From contig NZ_PEBI01000001.1 of the NCBI RefSeq assembly GCF_002802875.1, positions 769,830-833,829 of the forward strand: a stretch of DNA of 64,000 nt, written 5' to 3'. The translations under genes were made by a program, and so were the position numbers. The notes under the pieces were generated by a model. The model was not told the origin of the DNA and ran no database searches. It saw only the letters and a list, made by a program, of their open reading frames with translations. Every line of letters starts with the position of its first letter. Position 1 is the stretch's first letter. This document shows, in pieces, positions 45,508 to 55,043 of the stretch. This DNA is from Bifidobacterium primatium (GTDB lineage: Bacteria; Actinomycetota; Actinomycetes; Actinomycetales; Bifidobacteriaceae).

Positions 45508-45550
45508 TGTGACCGCTAACACATTATTTTATCATGAGACCGCTCACAAA
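45508..45550 (-). promoter_or_regulatory. Promoter with paired LacI-like operators upstream of GH127/GH146 gene
   Basis: On the minus strand TTGTGA (45549-45544), 17 bases, TAATGT (45526-45521). Operator-like sites TGAGACCGCTCACAAA (45535-45550, on the -35) and TGTGACCGCTAACACA (45508-45523, at and after the -10) flank it. This is the arrangement of a LacI-family repressed sugar gene. The untranslated leader would be about 320 bases. Confidence 0.65.
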
Positions 45551-45614
45551 CCGGCTGGATGACGCAACTCGGTCACATAGCAAAAGCGGCGTTCTCCTCC
45601 CAGCAGCGCACAGC

Positions 45615-45712
45615 CCTCGCCCCTCCCCGTACACGAATCGTCCGATGCCAACGCATCGGCACATTCACGCTGTTCACGAATCGCCCGATACCGGCATATC
45701 AGCGCATTCGTG
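45615..45712. repeat. Stem-loop array A, two-unit copy
   Basis: CACGAATCG at 45632 and at 45675, 43 bp apart (ten less than elsewhere). Unit one has an inner CCGATGC/GCATCGG stem; unit two pairs CACGAATC with ATTCGTG near 45705. Confidence 0.6.
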
Positions 45713-45725
45713 TGCATGCAACGAA

Positions 45726-45823
45726 GAGGTCCCTTGTCCGTGGTCTTCCACGACGGACAAGGGACCTCGTAATGAGCCGATCCTCTCGGTCGGTTCCTCT
45801 CAAACCTGAGGGGAACCGACCGA
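45726..45823 (-). terminator. Two tandem hairpins after the GH43 gene
   Basis: 45786-45801 pairs with 45808-45823 (one mismatch), eight bases after the stop on the minus strand. 45726-45741 pairs perfectly with 45753-45768 (16 bp). Double terminator. Confidence 0.75.
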
Positions 45824-45830
45824 CAGAACC

Positions 45831-48800
45831 TTACGCGCGGCGCTTGCGCAGGGTGAGAACCACGCCGGCGGCGGCGAGCGCGACGGCGGCGAAGGCCACC
45901 GCACCGACTGCCGCGCCGGTACGGCTCAGCTTGCCGGCGTTGGAACCGTTCTGCTCATTGCCGCCGTACTGCGAGCCGGACGGCTTGGCGGCGCCGCCGT
46001 TCGAGCCGTTGCCCGACTGGCCGGGCTTCTCGCTCGGCTTGGTGCTCGGCTTGGTGGTCTCGGCCTTGACCAGCTTGGCGCCCTGCAGGTTCTTCAGTGC
46101 GGTGTCGACGTCGGACTGCTTGGCGGCGTTGTTCTTGAGTACCGCCTGAGCGGCCTTGAGCGCCGTCTGGTAGGCGTTCCACGAGTCGGCGGTGTAGTCG
46201 GACTGCTTGAGGCCGTCGGCCTTGGCGACTTCCTTCTCCAGCGCGGACTTATCGACCGTGCCATCGGCTGCAGCCACGGTGAGCGTGAGCTCGCCCTTGA
46301 CCGACTTGTCGGAGACCGATGTGGCCGTGATGACGGTGGTGCCGGCCTTGAGCGCCGTCACCTTGCCGTCGGCGTTCACCGTGGCGACCGACTTGTCGGA
46401 CGAAGACCACGTGACCGACTTATCAGTGGCGTTCTCTGGTTCGACGGAGGCCTTCAGCGTCGCGGTCTCGCCCACCTTGAGCGAAGTGACGCCAGTGACC
46501 TTCACGCCGGTGACCGGCACGGTCGTCGGCTTCTCGGCCTCGCCGACGGTCACCTTGACGGTCGTCAGCTCATCGGTCTTGGAGGCCAAGGCACCCGCGG
46601 TGCCGGGCTGCGCGTTCTGCAGCACGCCGGTGGTGTTCTCGCCGATGGCCTTGGCGTACACGACCTTGCCGGCATCGTCGTTGGTCAGCGTGTATTCGGC
46701 GGCGGTCGCACCGTCGATCTTGACCTCGCCGGTGCCATCGGCCTTGTCGGCGCGATACCACTGCACGGAGGCGAGCTTCCAACCGTCGTTGAACGAGGCC
46801 GTCAGCTTGGTGCCGACCTTCGTTGCGGCGTCACCGGAGGCGGCTCCCGCAACCGACACCGACGGCGTCGTCTCGGGCAGCACGCCCTCGTACGTCACCG
46901 GCACGCGCTCGATCAGCGGCACGGAGCCGTCGGTCGGGTTGGTGTAGGTCATACGTGCGATGCGGATCTCGCGCTTGTTGCCGTTGGCCAGCTGCTTGCC
47001 GGTTTCGGGGTCGACCAGTCGAGGACGCATCTCGTCGGTGAGGAACGAATGGTAGACGATGTACCAGTCGTCGGTGCCGGGCACCTGCACGAGCGAGTGG
47101 TGCGCGGTGCCGAGGATGCCCTTGGCGGTGTCCTTGTTGAGGATCTCGCCGCGGTACGTCCACGGGCCGTCCATCGATTCGGCGGTGGCGTAGGCCACGC
47201 GGTAGTTCTCGCTGTTGGTGTCGTCGACCGAGTAGGTGTAGTAGTACCACCACTTGCCCTTGGCGTCCTGACGGGCGGTGATGTACGAGCCTTCGCGCAG
47301 GCCGCACATCGGGATGTCGGTCTTGCCCACGAGCGCAGCGCACTTGTCGGCGTTCTCGCCGGCGTACTCCTTCTTGGTGCCGGCCTTGATCGACATCATG
47401 TCGTCGTTGAGCTCGGCGTAGCGGCCCTTGCCCTGACCCCAGGCGATGTACCATTTGCCGGTCTGCGGATCCTGGAACACGGCTGGGTCGATGCCGTCGG
47501 TCACCTTGGCGGTCTGCAGCTTGTAGCCGCCGTCGATGCGGTCGGAGACGGCCACGTTGGTCTGCGAGTTGCCGGAGATGTACAGGTAGTACTTGCCGTC
47601 CTTCTTGGCGAAGGCCGGGGCCCAGGCGGCGCGGGTGCGGTTCGGAAGGATCGAGCTGTCGGGGGTGCCGTCGAGGTTCTGGTCCTTGAGGTCGACCATC
47701 ACGCCCTTATCCACCCAGTTCACCATGTCGGTGGATTCGAAGCAGCGCACCTGATAGCCGTTCCAGTTGGACTTGCCGTCGGTGGTCGGGAAGATGTAGT
47801 ACTTGCCGCCATCGGCGAACACCTGCGGGTCGGCGAAGAACTTCATGCCTTCCACGCCGGTGCCGTCCTTCTCGCCGGCCACGCGAATCGGGGTGACGAG
47901 CACCTGCGCGGTGACGTCATAGACCTGCGAGGTCTTGCCGTCGGCCGCGGTGACCTTGACCTTGAAGTCCTTGGTCAGGTTCTGCGTGGCGGGCAGTGCG
48001 GAGCCGTCGGCCATGGTGATCTTCGAGCCGTCGGCGACCTTGAACTTCAGGGCCAGCTTGGACTTGTCGGTCTTCTCGCCGGTGGTGCCGCCGTTCGGTG
48101 CCCAGTAGTCGAGCGTGAGGTTGAGTTCCTTCACGCCGTCCTTGCCGTCGGTGACGGTCTGGGAGAGCACCTGGTTGTTCGGGGTGGTCTTCTCCACGCT
48201 CAGCTTGGTCTGGGCGACGGGGTTGGCTGCGGCGATTTCGGCGGCGGTCAGTTCGCGGCCGTAGATCTTCACGTTGTCGAGCAGGCCGGAGAAGTACTCG
48301 CCGTTCACCCAGTTGGCCTTGCCCAGCTGGAGGATGCCGCCGTCAGCGCCGAGGATGTCGGCGAGCGTATGGCCGGTGAAGTCCTTGGCCTCGTCGACGA
48401 GCGAACCGTCGACGTAGAGCTTCGTGGTGGAGTCGGTCAGCGTGATGGTCACGTTGTGCCATGCGGCGCTGCCCGCACCGGAGACGCTGGCGCTTTCGTC
48501 GCGGGAGCCGTTGTTGACGTAGCGCTGCACGGTCAGACCGTCGGTCTTGTCGAGCACGCCGAGGTACTTCTCGGACCTGTACACGGGCGCGGTGGCGTTC
48601 GCGGCCGCGTAGACCGTCCAGCCGGTGTTGCCGCTGGCGTCGGGCTTGACGTCGTAGGAGATGGTCGCGTTCTTCACGCCCTTGAGCAGCGGCGTGCCGT
48701 CGGCCTTGGTCACGTTCAGCCAGAAGTCCTTGCTCACCTTGGCGGCGGTGGTCTTATCGCCGTCGTTCGTACCGACGGCGGCCGAACCCTCGATCGTCGC

Positions 48801-50825
48801 CTTCGCGGCGGAATCGGCGTCCTTGATGTCGCCGGTCGTGCCGGCCTTCAGGTCGTCGAACGTGAAGTCGGCGAGCACGTCGCCCGTCGGCTGGTCGGGA
48901 TCGGGGTCGGTGGTGCCGGAATCGGCGACCTCCGACGCGGCGAGCGCACGGTTCCACACCTTGATGTTGTCGAACGAGCCCTTGAAGTACGGGTCGTTGT
49001 AGAACGACTTGCCGAGGTAGCCGATCAAATCGACGCCGAGGTCGGAGACGGCGGCGTTGGTGGCCGTGTTCTCGGCGGCCTTCTTGCCGTCGACGTACGA
49101 AGTCATCGTCTTGCCGTCGAACACGACGGTCACCTTGTGCCAGTCGCCGTCGAGCGTGCTGTCGGCCTTGGATTCGGCGCCGTAGGAGCCGACAGTGATG
49201 CGGTTGGCGAGCGAACCCTTGTTGTACTTCATGAAGTAGTACTTCTGGTTGTTCTTGCCGAACGCGAACGTGAACTGGTTGGTGTTCGCGGCCGTCTCGG
49301 ACTTGACGTCCATCTGCACGGTCAGCTTGTTGCGGCCGTCGAACAGGCCCTTCGGGAACTCGGCATACGTGCCGGAGGCACCGTCGAGTGTGAGGACCTT
49401 GCCCTTGGTCGCGTCGGTCGCGACCGCCGCATTGCCCTTGAACGTCAGGTCGTTCTTGTTGCTGGTGCCATCGGTGCCCTTGCCGTCCTCGAACGTGTAT
49501 TCGGCGATCGGACCGGCGCCGTCGGCATCGGGCTCGACGGGGTCGGCGGCCCTGTTCTTGTCGAACGCCTTCATGACGGCGTCGTATTCGGCGGTCGTGA
49601 TGGGCAGGATGGTGCCGTGGCGCTTCTTCAGCGAGCCGAAGTTCACGTCGGAGGCATAGCCCCAGTCGGCCTTGTCGGTGCTGCCGAGGTCGGCGGAACG
49701 GTAGGGTGTGTAGCCCTTGCCGGCCGAGTACTGGTCCCACATCAGGCCGTACTTCATCTGCTTGCCGGCGGCGTTGGTCTTGATGTCGTCGCTGTTGTAG
49801 AAGAACAGTTCGGGGCCTTCGAGCTGCGCGCCGGTCAGTCCGGTGCCGGTCAGGTCGCCGAACGTGCCGACGAGCGTCCACTGGTTCTCGTCGTCGCCGG
49901 TGTTGTAGTAGCCGTCGGCGACGGTGGCGCCGGTGGTCAGCGTGGTGGCGTACGGGTCCTTCGAACGTTCGATGCCGAGGTACGTGTCGCCGGAGACGCG
50001 GTAGTAGTAGCCGTCGTCGGCCTTCAGCATCGTCGTGTCGATGACGGACCTGCTGCGGTCGATCCACTTGACGGGGTCGGTGAAGGTCTTGAAGTCCTTC
50101 GTGGTGGCGTAGTACATGTTGGTGCGGTCACCGGACTCGTTGTCCTGGTCGGAGGCGGTCGCCCAGTAGACCATGAACTGCTGCTTGTCGGCATCCCAGT
50201 AGGCTTCCGGCGCCCAGGCCATGCCGGCGCCGGGGATCTTGGAGGCCACGTCGACGGCGCGGGGCTCGGACCAGTTGACGAGGTCGGTCGACTCCCAGAT
50301 GATGAGGTTCGTACTGCCGGTGGTCGTCGCGGCTGCCGCGCCCCATCCGCCGCGGTTGTGGATGCTCAGCTCGGTGGCGATGAGGTAGACCTTGCCGTCC
50401 TTGGGCGAACGGACGAGATACGGGTCACGCACGCCGTTGTCCTTGCCGCGCGAGTTGCCGGTCTGGCTGTTCGTCCAGCTGAGGACGGGATCGCCCGCGT
50501 CACGGGTGTCATGCCAGCTCAGGCCGTCCTTGCTCGTGGCGAAGTACATCTGCTCGTCGGTGGCGCTGCCTTCGGTGCCGGTGAAGTGCGCGAACAGATA
50601 GTCGCTCGTATCCGACGACGTGTCGGCGACCGCGGCCGTGCCCGACGCGGTCTTGGCGTTGGATTTCAGCGCGGCCTGCAACGCCTGCTGCGCCTGGGCC
50701 GACTGGCTTTGGGTTGATTGGGCCGCCGTCGTCACCGACGCCTCGGCCGCGTTTGCTGCCGGGACCAACGTCGCCAGCATCGGGACGGCCGCCATGGCCG
50801 CCACCACTTTCTTCCAGTTCCCCAT
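45831..50825 (-). CDS. Wall-anchored GH43 arabinofuranosidase with two GH43 and two LamG domains
   Basis: 1664 aa, ATG 50825 with AGAGGAG upstream. Signal peptide MGNWKKVVAAMAAVPMLATL onwards; GH43 domain one about 55-430 (KDNGVRDPYLV with the base Asp, MAWAPEAYW); LamG 433-620 and 650-865; GH43 domain two about 985-1325 (FFADPQVF, AAWAPAF, DGIDPAVF, and LREGSY with the likely acid Glu); Big_2 Ig-like about 1430-1518; a three-helix FIVAR-like module 1522-1587; LSRTG, helix, RKRRA. The pair of GH43 types resembles, from memory, the two-domain arabinofuranosidases of the B. longum arabinan/arabinoxylan cluster. Releases arabinose side chains at the cell surface. Confidence 0.88.
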   Translation of the reverse strand: MGNWKKVVAAMAAVPMLATLVPAANAAEASVTTAAQSTQSQSAQAQQALQAALKSNAKTASGTAAVADTSSDTSDYLFAHFTGTEGSATDEQMYFATSKDGLSWHDTRDAGDPVLSWTNSQTGNSRGKDNGVRDPYLVRSPKDGKVYLIATELSIHNRGGWGAAAATTTGSTNLIIWESTDLVNWSEPRAVDVASKIPGAGMAWAPEAYWDADKQQFMVYWATASDQDNESGDRTNMYYATTKDFKTFTDPVKWIDRSRSVIDTTMLKADDGYYYRVSGDTYLGIERSKDPYATTLTTGATVADGYYNTGDDENQWTLVGTFGDLTGTGLTGAQLEGPELFFYNSDDIKTNAAGKQMKYGLMWDQYSAGKGYTPYRSADLGSTDKADWGYASDVNFGSLKKRHGTILPITTAEYDAVMKAFDKNRAADPVEPDADGAGPIAEYTFEDGKGTDGTSNKNDLTFKGNAAVATDATKGKVLTLDGASGTYAEFPKGLFDGRNKLTVQMDVKSETAANTNQFTFAFGKNNQKYYFMKYNKGSLANRITVGSYGAESKADSTLDGDWHKVTVVFDGKTMTSYVDGKKAAENTATNAAVSDLGVDLIGYLGKSFYNDPYFKGSFDNIKVWNRALAASEVADSGTTDPDPDQPTGDVLADFTFDDLKAGTTGDIKDADSAAKATIEGSAAVGTNDGDKTTAAKVSKDFWLNVTKADGTPLLKGVKNATISYDVKPDASGNTGWTVYAAANATAPVYRSEKYLGVLDKTDGLTVQRYVNNGSRDESASVSGAGSAAWHNVTITLTDSTTKLYVDGSLVDEAKDFTGHTLADILGADGGILQLGKANWVNGEYFSGLLDNVKIYGRELTAAEIAAANPVAQTKLSVEKTTPNNQVLSQTVTDGKDGVKELNLTLDYWAPNGGTTGEKTDKSKLALKFKVADGSKITMADGSALPATQNLTKDFKVKVTAADGKTSQVYDVTAQVLVTPIRVAGEKDGTGVEGMKFFADPQVFADGGKYYIFPTTDGKSNWNGYQVRCFESTDMVNWVDKGVMVDLKDQNLDGTPDSSILPNRTRAAWAPAFAKKDGKYYLYISGNSQTNVAVSDRIDGGYKLQTAKVTDGIDPAVFQDPQTGKWYIAWGQGKGRYAELNDDMMSIKAGTKKEYAGENADKCAALVGKTDIPMCGLREGSYITARQDAKGKWWYYYTYSVDDTNSENYRVAYATAESMDGPWTYRGEILNKDTAKGILGTAHHSLVQVPGTDDWYIVYHSFLTDEMRPRLVDPETGKQLANGNKREIRIARMTYTNPTDGSVPLIERVPVTYEGVLPETTPSVSVAGAASGDAATKVGTKLTASFNDGWKLASVQWYRADKADGTGEVKIDGATAAEYTLTNDDAGKVVYAKAIGENTTGVLQNAQPGTAGALASKTDELTTVKVTVGEAEKPTTVPVTGVKVTGVTSLKVGETATLKASVEPENATDKSVTWSSSDKSVATVNADGKVTALKAGTTVITATSVSDKSVKGELTLTVAAADGTVDKSALEKEVAKADGLKQSDYTADSWNAYQTALKAAQAVLKNNAAKQSDVDTALKNLQGAKLVKAETTKPSTKPSEKPGQSGNGSNGGAAKPSGSQYGGNEQNGSNAGKLSRTGAAVGAVAFAAVALAAAGVVLTLRKRRA

Positions 50826-50895
50826 TGTTCTCCTCTGATCGATGGGATGGGATTGATTGCGATATTCAGTTATGGATGGAGTGTTTCAGACCTCT

Positions 50896-50934
50896 CAATT
50901 CCCCTCAGTCGACTAGGCCGACTGAGGGGAATTG
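50896..50934. terminator. R1-derived 16-bp palindrome between two GH43 genes
   Basis: CAATTCCCCTCAGTCG (50896-50911) pairs perfectly with its complement (50919-50934) over a seven-base loop; a shortened R1 repeat 16 bases after the stop of the upstream GH43 gene. Confidence 0.75.
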
Positions 50935-50949
50935 GCCCGACGGCTCGCG

Positions 50950-53900
50950 CTATGCGCGGCGGCGACGCAGCGTGAGCACCACGCCCGCACCGGCGAGCAC
51001 GACGGTGACAAGCGCCACAGCACTCACGGCCACACCGGTCTTGCTCAGCGTGCCGGATTTGCCGGACTGCTGGCCGTTGGCGGCATCACCGCCGGTCTCG
51101 CCTGCACCGTTCGTTCCGGCGTTGCCCGAGTTGCCGGTGTTCGAACCGTTGCCGTTCGGCTTGGTCGGTGTCGTCGGCTCGTTCGGCTCGCTCGGGTCGG
51201 GGTTCGGGGCGGGCTCGGACTTCTTGACCAGGTTGACGGTGTAGGTCTTGGCGGTCGTGCCGTCCTGCGCGGTCACGACGACGGTGACCTTGCCATTCTC
51301 GACGGTCACGACGGGCTTTCCGGCGTTCTCGTCGTTGGCCACGGCGACCACGTCGTCCGCCTTCACCTCACTCGGGTCGGCGACCTCGAGCGAGGCGCCT
51401 TCGGCGGTCGCGGCCTTCGTCAGGTCGATGTCGGAGCCGGCAACCTTCAGCGACTTCAGGGTCGCATCGGTGGAGACGGCATCGTCGACGACCTTGACGG
51501 TGAGCTTCACGTAGTTGGCGGCGGCGTATTCGCGCTGCAGCTCCTCGGTGGTGGTCATGTCGATGATCGGCGTGCCGTCGGCGCGGAAGTGCACGGGTAC
51601 GACGCCGGCATGACGCGCGGTGTTGCGCGAGCCGTTGGTCATAGCGTGGTACACGTTGTACACGTCGCCGTAGGGGTCGGAGAAGTACGAGTTGTGGCCG
51701 AGGCCGTACTGGCCGGCGAAGGTGCCGTTGTGCAGCCACGGGTAGTTCGACTTGGTCCAGCTGGACGCCTTGGTCAGGTCGTCGCCCACGTTCGCGATCA
51801 ACATGCCGGTGGCGTACTGCGGGGTGACGAGCTGCGCGGAGAAGACCATGTAGACCTTGCCGCCGGAGACGAGCACGTTCGGGCCTTCGTTCACGCCGTC
51901 GAGCTCCCATCCCCATTCGGGACGCATGATGCGCTGCGGGTCGGTGAGAGCCTGCCACGGCTTGTCCTTGCTGACCTCGGCGATGGAGACGTTGGCCTTG
52001 GCGCCCTTGCGCACCTGGTCGCCCTGGCTCCAGGCGATGTACGCCTTATCGCCGACCTCGAAGTAGGTCATGTCGATGGACAGGCCGTGCGGGGAGAGCA
52101 CGCCGCCGTCCTTGGCCTGCACGCGGTGCTCGATCCAGTCGGCGGTCCTGGTGGGGTCGCCGCCGTCCTTGAGCTCCATCACGTAGGCGGAGGGGCCGGC
52201 CCAGTTGGGCGAGGCGGTGATGTTCTCGTCGCCGGCGCCACCGGTCGGATAGGTGGCGTAGAAGCAGTACAGCTTGCCGTCGATCACGTGCAGCTCGGGC
52301 GCCCAGTGGTAGCCCTTGTGGCCGAGGCCGTCGTTCTCGCCGAACAGGTAGGTGTCCTGGCCTTCGACCTTGTAGCCGCCTTCGGTCGCGGTGCCGGCCT
52401 TCTGGTCCTTCAGTCCGGCGAGCGTGTCGGAGGAGCGGATGAACAGCGTCTTCATACCGCCGGTGTCGGAGGTGCCCATGGCGTAGTACTTGCCCTTGTA
52501 GTACACGATGTTCGGGTCGGCGCGGTTGCTCATCATCGGGAACTGCTCGGAGTAGTTCTGCTGGATGGCGGTGCCTTCGATGGTCGTCTCGCCGGCCTCG
52601 TCGGTGCTCAGGCTCTTGAGCTGGTCCTCGTTCCAGTTCACACGGAAGTCGAACGTGGAGCCGTCGGAGTATTCGGCCTTGAGCGTCTTGCCCTTGGAGA
52701 GCGTGCCGTCCTTCTGCTCCACGCCGCCGGAGATCTGCTCCTTGAGCTTGGCCGGGTCGGTGCCCTTCTTCACGGTGATGGTGGCGGGCTGCTCGACGCC
52801 GGTGTTGTGCACGCGGCCGAGCTTCTCGGTCAGCGTGGCGGCGGTCGTCTTGGTCACGGCCATGGTGTTGGCGCTTACGGCGTTCGCCACGCCGGCGAGA
52901 TCGGCCTTCGTGCGGGCGAATCCGACGCCGTTCCGCACGGCGGAGAACGTCTTGAAGTCCGTGGTCGTCACGTACTTGTCGACGCCGTTGACCTGCCACG
53001 AGATGCGGTAGTTGCCGGCGGCGGCATCGTATCCGGCGGCGATGGTGCCGGCGTCGAACACGGTGGTGTCGTCGGTCACCTTGACCATGTCGCCGCGTTC
53101 GTCCTCGTTCGGCTTGCCCGACCATGCCATCAGGTCGCCGGACGTGGAGAACGCGATCTGGCCGCCGTCCACGCGATTGCCGTTGACGTCGGTGAAGGCG
53201 GCGACGTACGCGTACCTGCCGTCCTTCATCCGGAACAGATACGGGTCGATGAGGCCGCGAATCGTGGTGGATTCGGTGGTTGCGGTGCCGTCGATCTTCG
53301 CCTCGGCGAACGCGACGCCGTAGTTGGTGTTGAGCGCCGTGTACTTCGTGCCGTCGCTCAGCGCGAGATGCAGGGCGTCGCCGACGCGCGCGCCGCCGTT
53401 GATGGAGTGGTCGCGCGTGTAGGAGGCGAGCGTCCGGGCGTTCTTCGGCATGATGCGCAGGCCCTTGAACGTCTTCGTGGCGTTCTTGCCGTCGAGCGTG
53501 ATGGTGGCGGTGAGGTCGACGGCTACGACGTCATCGCCGTCGGCGCCGGTCACGGTGCCATCGGCGGCGACGAGCTTCGCGCCGTCGCCGGCGGCCGTCC
53601 ACGAAATCGTGGCGCCATACAGACTGGTGGCGAGCTTGGTGCCGTTGGTCAGCTGGTAGTCGACGAGCAGTTTGTCGGCGACCTGCTGTGGGTCGTCGAT
53701 CTTCGCCGGCACGGTCAGCTCGAACGTTCTGGTGGCGGAGGCGCCGTTCACGGTCACCGTGGCGGTGAGCTTCACCGACGTGTCGGCGGCGGCCGGCGTC
53801 ACCTTGCCGGCAGGCGAGATCACGGCCTCGTTATCGGAGGCCCATGTCACGGTCGCACCGTACAGACCGGTCGTCGGCAGCGTGATATCGGACGTCACAT

Positions 53901-54744
53901 TGCCCTTGATGCCAAGGTCGAGCGCGCTGGCCGCGGCTTCGGCGACGGCCTTCCTGGTGGCGTCGGTCTGCGCGTCGGCGAACACGGCGGACACCTGGTC
54001 GGCGCTGAGGGCGGAATCATAGAAGCGCAGGTCCTGCACGAAACCGCCCCACGTCTTGTCGCCCGTGTAGTTGGAGCGGCCGATGTAGGCGTTGATGTCG
54101 CCGGTCCAGTCGGCCATGCTCTGTGAGCGCGCGGCGGTCTGGATCTGCTTGCCGTTGAGGTAGCTGGTGATGGACGTGGCGGAGATCACCGTGGTGTAGT
54201 TGGCCCACTTGCCGGCCACATCGGCCGTGGACGTGCTTGAACTGCCGACCTCGGTGTTGTACGGGGCGTTGGCGTTCGTGGCGTTGGTGATGACGGATTT
54301 GTAGTTGCCGCTCGGATTGCTCGGGTTGAGCAGCCAGTAATGCGTCGGCATGTTGTTGCCGGCGGGCTGCTCGCCGAGGTAGAGCGCGGCGGTGTTGGTC
54401 TTGGTGGTGCCGTTCCTGATCCATGCGGAGATGGTGACGGCGTTCGCGGCCTTGGCCTTCGCGCCGATGTCGTTCGGCAGCGCGATGGCGTCGGTGCCGG
54501 CCGTCGTGGCCTTGCCGCCGGCCAGCGTCGCGCCGTCGGTGGCGCTGAACGTCACGCCGCTTTGCGCGGTGCCGTTGAGGTTGTTGCCGCTGACGTCGTT
54601 GGCGTTGGCCGTCAGCGGATAGCTTGCGACGGGCGCGGGCGCCGTGGCGTCGGCCGCCGCCGCGGTGCCGGCTCCGATTGCCAGTCCCGCGAATGCCATG
54701 GGTAGCGCCGCTATTGCCGCCACCACTTTCTTCCAGTTCCCCAT
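50950..54744 (-). CDS. Wall-anchored GH43 enzyme with LamG and Ig-like domains
   Basis: 1264 aa, ATG 54744 with AGAGGAG upstream. Signal peptide MGNWKKVVAAIAALPM onwards, nearly the same as in 45831-50825. LamG about 40-245; two Ig-like (atrophied) domains 265-425; a GH43-like propeller region about 430-650 (GLIDPYLFRMKDGRY); Big_4 domain 655-730; GH43 catalytic domain about 735-1090 with SNRADPNIVYY (base Asp), YHWAPELHVIDGKLY, SIDMTYF and NEGPNVLV (acid Glu); LSKTG, helix, RRRRA. Expected to be an extracellular arabinofuranosidase or arabinobiosidase. The first propeller may be inactive. Confidence 0.87.
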   Translation of the reverse strand: MGNWKKVVAAIAALPMAFAGLAIGAGTAAAADATAPAPVASYPLTANANDVSGNNLNGTAQSGVTFSATDGATLAGGKATTAGTDAIALPNDIGAKAKAANAVTISAWIRNGTTKTNTAALYLGEQPAGNNMPTHYWLLNPSNPSGNYKSVITNATNANAPYNTEVGSSSTSTADVAGKWANYTTVISATSITSYLNGKQIQTAARSQSMADWTGDINAYIGRSNYTGDKTWGGFVQDLRFYDSALSADQVSAVFADAQTDATRKAVAEAAASALDLGIKGNVTSDITLPTTGLYGATVTWASDNEAVISPAGKVTPAAADTSVKLTATVTVNGASATRTFELTVPAKIDDPQQVADKLLVDYQLTNGTKLATSLYGATISWTAAGDGAKLVAADGTVTGADGDDVVAVDLTATITLDGKNATKTFKGLRIMPKNARTLASYTRDHSINGGARVGDALHLALSDGTKYTALNTNYGVAFAEAKIDGTATTESTTIRGLIDPYLFRMKDGRYAYVAAFTDVNGNRVDGGQIAFSTSGDLMAWSGKPNEDERGDMVKVTDDTTVFDAGTIAAGYDAAAGNYRISWQVNGVDKYVTTTDFKTFSAVRNGVGFARTKADLAGVANAVSANTMAVTKTTAATLTEKLGRVHNTGVEQPATITVKKGTDPAKLKEQISGGVEQKDGTLSKGKTLKAEYSDGSTFDFRVNWNEDQLKSLSTDEAGETTIEGTAIQQNYSEQFPMMSNRADPNIVYYKGKYYAMGTSDTGGMKTLFIRSSDTLAGLKDQKAGTATEGGYKVEGQDTYLFGENDGLGHKGYHWAPELHVIDGKLYCFYATYPTGGAGDENITASPNWAGPSAYVMELKDGGDPTRTADWIEHRVQAKDGGVLSPHGLSIDMTYFEVGDKAYIAWSQGDQVRKGAKANVSIAEVSKDKPWQALTDPQRIMRPEWGWELDGVNEGPNVLVSGGKVYMVFSAQLVTPQYATGMLIANVGDDLTKASSWTKSNYPWLHNGTFAGQYGLGHNSYFSDPYGDVYNVYHAMTNGSRNTARHAGVVPVHFRADGTPIIDMTTTEELQREYAAANYVKLTVKVVDDAVSTDATLKSLKVAGSDIDLTKAATAEGASLEVADPSEVKADDVVAVANDENAGKPVVTVENGKVTVVVTAQDGTTAKTYTVNLVKKSEPAPNPDPSEPNEPTTPTKPNGNGSNTGNSGNAGTNGAGETGGDAANGQQSGKSGTLSKTGVAVSAVALVTVVLAGAGVVLTLRRRRA

Positions 54745-54838
54745 GATTCTCCTCTGATCGATATGGGTGAGGTGATTTGTTCAGTTATGGATTGAAGTAT
54801 TTGCTTTTCCGCCCCGCCGGCGGGGTCAGGCTCCTTCC

Positions 54839-54935
54839 CTGTCATCCTGAGCGAAGGGCGAAGCCCGGAGTCGAAGAATCTTTTGCGAGGTCTCGGAAAG
54901 ATCCTTCGACTCGCTTCGCTCGCTCAGGATGACAG
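54839..54935. repeat. MITE-like hairpin R2, copy 2
   Basis: CTGTCATCCTGAGCG (54839-54853) and its exact complement (54921-54935) enclose diverged GAAGAATCTT/AAGATCCTTC inner arms. Same size class as the copy at 39150. Confidence 0.85.
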
Positions 54936-54972
54936 TGGGTAACGCTCATGCTGACTACGATCACAGCACCTC

Positions 54973-55022
54973 GGCTCCCCTCAAGACTGAGGGGAGCTGT
55001 CGGCGAAGCCGACTGAGGGGAG
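54973..55022. repeat. R1 palindromic repeat
   Basis: Same order of blocks as at 39385-39435 and nearly identical sequence, again about 20 bases after the stop of a wall-anchored enzyme gene. Confidence 0.85.
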
Positions 55023-55043
55023 TTGACCCAAGAGCCGCGAGCC

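Noticed and set aside
47049-50717. 1222-codon plus-strand frame opposite the GH43 gene
   Set aside because: Same reason: antisense shadow with biased composition; the minus strand carries both GH43 domains.
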